A stretch of 7,951 bases of DNA, taken from NCBI GenBank assembly GCA_038318085.1, contig JBBQBV010000161.1:1-7951 (forward strand). The letters run 5' to 3'. Both the position numbers and the translations under genes were made by a program. The stretch is from DATLGB01 sp038318085. GTDB lineage: Bacteria > Actinomycetota > Thermoleophilia > Solirubrobacterales > Solirubrobacteraceae. Position 1 is the stretch's first letter, and each line of letters begins with the position of its first letter. The notes beneath the pieces were generated by a model, which was given only the letters and a program-made list of their open reading frames with translations, made no database searches and had not been told where the DNA came from. Below are positions 5,332-7,951 of this stretch, piece after piece.

Positions 5332-6155
5332 GCCGGTTCGCGAGCTGCTCGCTCGGCGAGCGCCGGTTCGCGGCGCTCGTGGAGGGGGACACCGTCCGCC
5401 CGCTCAAGGGCGTCGCCGAGCTCGGGCGCGAGACCCCGTCGGAGGTGCTCGCCGACCCGCACCTGACCGACGAGCGCGTGCCGCTCGCCGACGTGACGCT
5501 GCTGCCCCTCGTCCCCCACCCCGGCAAGATCGTGTGCGTCGGGCTCAACTACCGGGCGCACGTCGAGGAGGGCGCCTACGACGTGCCGGACTACCCGGCG
5601 CTGTTCTCCAAGTTCGCCGAGACGCTCGTCGGCGCCGGGCAGCCGGTGCTGCTCCCGCCCGAGTCCGACGCCGTCGACTACGAGGCCGAGCTCGCGTTCG
5701 TGGTTGGTCGCGCAGTGCGCCGGGCGACGGGCGACGACGCCCTCGCGGCGGTCGGCGGCTACACCCTCGCCAACGACGTCAGCATGCGCGACTACCAGTA
5801 CAAGACGCACCAGTGGCTGCCGGGCAAGAACTGGGCGGGCTCGACGCCGCTCGGCCCGTTCCTGGTCACGCCCGACGAGGTCGGCGACCCGCACTCGCTC
5901 GACATCTCGCTCGAGCTCAACGGCGAGTGCATGCAGGCCTCCAACACCTCGAAGTTCATCTTCGACATCCCTACACTGGTGGCGACGATCTCGGAGTTCA
6001 TCTCGCTCGCGCCGGGCGACGTCGTGCTCACCGGGACGCCCAGCGGCGTCGGCTACCGGCGCGACCCGAAGGTGCTGCTGCGAGACGGCGACCGCATGGT
6101 GGTGGAGATCGAGCGGGTGGGGCGGCTCGAGAACCCCGTGGCGGCAGAGGTCTAG
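5328..6155 (+). CDS. Fumarylacetoacetate hydrolase (FAH) family protein
   Basis: A 275-residue enzyme of the FAH superfamily, which acts on 2-oxo acids by C-C hydrolysis, decarboxylation or isomerisation with a bound Mg2+. Marks: the N-terminal strand MSRFASCSLGERRFAALVEG, KIVCVGLNYRAHVEE (67-81), the metal ligands Glu119 and Glu121 (DYEAELAFVV) and Asp150 (YTLANDVSMRDYQ), Lys168 (GKNWAGSTPLGPF), the NGE turn (198-200) and TGTPSGVG (235-242). Length is typical. The start is taken as TTG 5328: it overlaps the dioxygenase TGA (TTGA), is in frame, and gives the N-terminus expected of the family; no ATG or GTG is available nearby. No clear ribosome binding site is seen, so translation probably depends on coupling. 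In context it should process the ring-cleavage product, although classical catechol and hydroxyquinol routes use lactonising or reductase steps instead. Confidence 0.9.
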   Translation: MSRFASCSLGERRFAALVEGDTVRPLKGVAELGRETPSEVLADPHLTDERVPLADVTLLPLVPHPGKIVCVGLNYRAHVEEGAYDVPDYPALFSKFAETLVGAGQPVLLPPESDAVDYEAELAFVVGRAVRRATGDDALAAVGGYTLANDVSMRDYQYKTHQWLPGKNWAGSTPLGPFLVTPDEVGDPHSLDISLELNGECMQASNTSKFIFDIPTLVATISEFISLAPGDVVLTGTPSGVGYRRDPKVLLRDGDRMVVEIERVGRLENPVAAEV

Positions 6156-7174
6156 CCGCGTACGAGCCGCGCGCCGTCCACGAGCGCGCGCAGCTTCGCG
6201 TAGGCGAGGTCGCGCGAGAGGTACTTCATCCCGCAGTCGGGGCCGACCTGCAGGCGCTCCGCCGGGATGACCTCCAGCAGCGCCTCGATCCGCCCCGCGA
6301 CCTCCTCCGGCGTCTCCGCCTCGGCCCGCGAGAGGTCGAGCACGCCGACGATGACGGTCTTGCCGGCGATCGGCTCGAGCGCCGCCGGGTCGAGCCGGGG
6401 CTGCGCGGCCTCGATCGCCAGGACGTCGGCGGCGCACTCGGTGAGCTCGGCCAGGAAGGGGTAGCCGGACGGGCGGTCGTGGACGACATGGGCGTAGCCG
6501 AAGCAGGTGTGCAGCGCGGTCGTCCCGGGCGCGCCCGCGAGCGCGCGGTCGATGGCGGCGAGCGCGAACTCGCGTGCCTTCTCCGGCCGAGACTGGAGCC
6601 ACGGCTCGTCGATCTGCACGATGTCGGCGCCCGCCTCGAACAGGTCATGGACCTCCTCGTTGACGGCGGCGGCGAGGTCCATCGCCAGCTCGGCCTCGTC
6701 CTCGTAGGCCTCGTTGGCCGCCTGCTGGCTCATCGTGAACGGCCCCGGCAGCGTGATCTTGATCGTGCGGTCCGTGCGGCTGCGCAAAAAGCGCAGGTCC
6801 TCGACCTCGACGGGGCGCGTGCGCCGGACCTTGCCGACGACGCGCGGCACCGCGTTGGTGCCGCCCGCGCGGCCGGAGACCATCGCGGGGTTGTCGATGT
6901 CAAAGCCCTCGAGCGCGGTCGCGAAGCGGTTCGAGTAGCTCTCGCGGCGGATCTCGCCGTCGGTGACGATGTCGAGGCCGGCGCGCTCCTGGTCGGCGAT
7001 GGCGAGCGCGGTCGCGTCGTCCTGCGCCTGGGCGAGGTACGGCTCCTCCACACGCCATAACTCACGCGCGCGCACGCGCGCGGGAAGCGAGCTCCGCAGC
7101 TTCCCGCGGTCGATGAGCCAGTCCGGCTGCGGGTAGCTGCCGATGACGGTGGTAGCCAGGACTGAACGCGGCAC
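6152..7174 (-). CDS. MetE-like cobalamin-independent methyltransferase (C-terminal domain type)
   Basis: A 340-residue TIM-barrel protein similar to the catalytic C-terminal half of MetE, lacking the N-terminal half of the approximately 750-residue enzyme. The start GTG 7174 gives VLATTVIGSYPQPDWLIDRG, the typical opening. Marks: TDGEIRRESY (71-80), LPGPFTMS (142-149), IVQIDEPW (185-192) and the zinc site His222-x-Cys224 (LHTCFGYAH), Glu255 (AIEAAQP) and Cys314 (GPDCGMKYLSR). These four match the zinc ligands of MetE, so it probably activates a thiol for methyl transfer, perhaps making methionine from homocysteine, with an unknown methyl donor. It is convergent to the catabolic operon and shares its CTAG stop. 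An alternative role is removing a methyl group from the pathway substrate. Its promoter looks leaderless. No cobalamin or S-adenosylmethionine-type leader was noticed. Confidence 0.88.
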   Translation of the reverse strand: MPRSVLATTVIGSYPQPDWLIDRGKLRSSLPARVRARELWRVEEPYLAQAQDDATALAIADQERAGLDIVTDGEIRRESYSNRFATALEGFDIDNPAMVSGRAGGTNAVPRVVGKVRRTRPVEVEDLRFLRSRTDRTIKITLPGPFTMSQQAANEAYEDEAELAMDLAAAVNEEVHDLFEAGADIVQIDEPWLQSRPEKAREFALAAIDRALAGAPGTTALHTCFGYAHVVHDRPSGYPFLAELTECAADVLAIEAAQPRLDPAALEPIAGKTVIVGVLDLSRAEAETPEEVAGRIEALLEVIPAERLQVGPDCGMKYLSRDLAYAKLRALVDGARLVRG

Positions 7175-7181
7175 GGAGCCA

Positions 7182-7187
7182 AGCCTA
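7182..7187 (-). promoter_or_regulatory. Candidate -10 box of a leaderless transcript for the MetE-like gene
   Basis: On the minus strand TAGGCT (7187-7182) fits the TAnnnT -10 pattern and lies exactly 7 bases before GTG 7174, the same geometry as TATTGT before GTG 715. No Shine-Dalgarno sequence precedes the GTG. A -35 box at normal spacing is not apparent. Confidence 0.35.
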
Positions 7188-7319
7188 TGGCTCGGCTGCC
7201 GATGGCGGCGCTGTGCAACCGCAGCTTCTGCGCCGGGACGCTGAGATCCCCGTCAGCCTCTTCGACAACGCACAGGGAGGCCGAAGCCGTTGCTCAGCCG
7301 ACTCGGCTGGAATGTGCCC

Positions 7320-7618
7320 ATGGCCTCCACCGGAATCATCAACCACCGCGATCGCGGCCACGCCAGCCTGCACCGCGCGCTCGAGCTCGGCGAGTATCTC
7401 GCCGTGGAGGACGGGACGCCGGGCTCACGCTCGATGATGCGGCGGTCTCCCGCCGGCACGCCCTCATCGTCCACGACGAGCAGGGCACCCACATCCTCGA
7501 CGACCGCTCGCTCAACGGACTCGTCGTGTGACGCCGTCGGGTGAGCGCTGCGACGCTGCGCGACGGCGACGTCATCGTGCTCGGCCGCGTGCGTCTCCAC
7601 TACCTGCGCCGTAGCTGA
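7320..7618 (+). pseudogene. Decayed FHA-domain protein gene
   Basis: FHA domains bind phosphothreonine peptides in signalling. Frame 3 from ATG 7320 gives MASTGIINHRDRGHASLHRA and LELGEYLAVEDG, ending near 7415. From 7415 the homology moves to frame 2: DAGLTLDDAAVSRRHALIVH then DEQGTHILDDRSLNGLVV. There an in-frame TGA (7529-7531) interrupts it, and the same frame resumes as RRRVSAATLRDGDVIVLGRV RLHYLRRS to TGA 7616-7618. SRRHA and LDDRSLNG are the conserved phosphopeptide-binding core, and LRDGDVIxLGRxxL is the closing strand pair. About 20 residues normally lie between 'YLAVEDG' and the SRRH core, including the GR(S) motif; they are gone, so the frame change at 7413-7417 is a deletion. Two independent lesions make function very unlikely. 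Confidence 0.72.
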
Positions 7619-7817
7619 TCCTCCTCGACCTCTCGGGGTCAGCGATAGCGGCGGCGCCGTTGGCGTCGTGACCGTCACCGTCCCGAGCTCCACCAACAGC
7701 CTCGACGAGCTCTTCAGGAACTCGCTGCGCGTAAGCGAGTCCTGTCCAGCCACCACGTCTTCTCCTCTCAGTCTCGATCGGACGGTCGCTGACGAAGGAA
7801 GCAGGCCCGTGGTGTCG
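7619..7817. other. Intergenic stretch between the FHA remnant and the insertion sequence
   Basis: No convincing gene. A plus-strand frame (7668-7853) gives a 61-residue Ser/Thr-rich product that runs into the repeats. On the minus strand, AGGAGA precedes GTG 7753 (MAGQDSLTRSEFLKSSSRLL...), but the product turns into low-complexity sequence antisense to the FHA remnant. The left end of the insertion sequence may lie near 7800-7826, but no target duplication can be recognised because the other end is outside the window. Confidence 0.4.
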
Positions 7818-7838
7818 GCGCCGGGTGAAAACTGGACC
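7818..7838 (+). repeat. Insertion-sequence terminal repeat, copy 1
   Basis: GCGCCGGGTGAAAACTGG followed by ACC. It is identical to the copy at 7843-7863 except at one base (G7825 versus T7850). The core TGAAAACTGGACC is of the kind seen in multiple copies at ends of IS21-family elements, where transposase binds. Confidence 0.7.
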
Positions 7839-7842
7839 ACCT

Positions 7843-7863
7843 GCGCCGGTTGAAAACTGGACC
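7843..7863 (+). repeat. Insertion-sequence terminal repeat, copy 2
   Basis: GCGCCGGTTGAAAACTGG followed by ACC, 25 bp downstream of copy 1 and differing at one position. The spacing of about 2.5 helical turns puts the two copies on nearly opposite faces of the helix if DNA is straight. Confidence 0.7.
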
Positions 7864-7927
7864 CTGATCGTCCGGGGGTCCGCGGAGCCTGGGTTCGTTT
7901 GCGCAGAGCGAGCTCGGGAGGACCAGG

Positions 7928-7951
7928 GTGGTCGGAGTGCAGCAGTGGGCG
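7928..7951 (+). CDS. istA: IS21-type transposase IstA, first eight codons
   Basis: GTG 7928 starts MVGVQQWA, cut by the window edge. In IS21-family transposases of actinobacteria I recall the opening (V/M)VGVQQWAEIRRL... leading into a helix-turn-helix, and this fits. GGGAGGA (7916-7922) sits 5 bases before the GTG, a strong ribosome binding site. IstA is the DDE integrase that acts with the ATPase IstB. The call rests on eight residues plus the terminal repeats, so the family is probable, not proven. Confidence 0.6.

Larger units (their letters stand above)
7818..7951 (+). mobile_element. Left end of an insertion sequence, probably IS21 family
   Basis: Two direct terminal repeats, a 53-bp leader, a ribosome binding site and the first codons of an IstA-like transposase are in the order expected for the istA-side end of an IS21-family element. 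The element runs out of the window, so its second gene (IstB ATPase), right end and target duplication are unseen. The exact left boundary is uncertain. Confidence 0.65.

Noticed and set aside
5151..6602. 483-residue minus-strand open frame across dioxygenase, FAH and MetE-like genes
   Set aside because: It is antisense to well-supported enzymes with placed active-site residues, and its product is Arg/Ala-rich without a recognisable domain. Long antisense frames are expected in high-GC coding DNA.
5534..7060. 508-residue plus-strand open frame
   Set aside because: It is an out-of-frame shadow of the FAH gene and antisense to the MetE-like gene, with low-complexity Arg/Gly composition.
7175..7319. 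Riboswitch (S-adenosylmethionine or cobalamin type) upstream of the MetE-like gene
   Set aside because: I see no conserved core or suitable helices, and the -10 box 7 bases from GTG leaves no leader RNA.
7253..7753. Minus-strand protein with a twin-arginine-like TRSEFLK start
   Set aside because: The second Arg of the export motif is Ser, no hydrophobic core follows, and the rest is antisense to the FHA remnant and turns to low complexity.
1..7951. CRISPR array, tRNA or rRNA genes
   Set aside because: No regularly spaced repeat series was seen beyond the two insertion-sequence repeats, and I noticed no tRNA-like cloverleaf or rRNA signature by eye.

Overview
This is a high-GC window with strongly G/C-biased third codon positions, several GTG/TTG starts and apparently leaderless genes, which points to an actinobacterial chromosome. 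The FHA remnant near the right end (motifs SRRHA and LDDRSLNG) reminds me of proteins from Thermoleophilia/Solirubrobacterales. That placement is an impression from recall, not a computed result.

Layout. (1) Positions 1-714 carry the C-terminal tail of an unrecognised protein, a gene-poor stretch with one nested inverted-repeat element, and a frameshifted, truncated remnant of a single-stranded DNA-binding protein (ssb). (2) Positions 715-2131 are a compact three-gene operon joined by two ATGA overlaps: an ArsR-type regulator without cysteines, a DUF899 thioredoxin-like protein, and an AHSA1/SRPBCC protein. It starts from what looks like a leaderless promoter with an extended -10 box and an operator-like dyad on the start codon. 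(3) Positions 2137-3059 hold no convincing intact gene of normal size. They are a patchwork of coding tails on both strands, most of them C-terminal. (4) Positions 3095-6155 are a tightly coupled catabolic operon: an ATZ/TRZ-type amidohydrolase, an intradiol ring-cleavage dioxygenase and a fumarylacetoacetate hydrolase (FAH) family enzyme, joined by 4-base overlaps (ATGA, TTGA). (5) Convergent to it, and sharing its CTAG stop, is a 340-residue MetE-like zinc methyltransferase (6152-7174, minus). (6) Positions 7320-7618 are a decayed FHA-domain gene with an internal deletion/frameshift and an in-frame TGA. (7) The right edge enters an insertion sequence of probable IS21 type: two 21-bp repeats 25 bp apart, a good ribosome binding site, and the first eight codons of an IstA-like transposase.

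How the parts work together. The centre of interest is the block 3095-7174. Hydrolytic deamination or dechlorination, intradiol ring opening and FAH-type C-C cleavage or hydrolysis would form a short route for an amino- or halo-substituted aromatic compound. The linked methyltransferase could remove a methyl group or serve methionine supply. The substrate cannot be read from the sequence. The block is flanked on both sides by decayed genes and on the right by an insertion sequence, so it looks like a functional cassette in an otherwise eroding accessory region.
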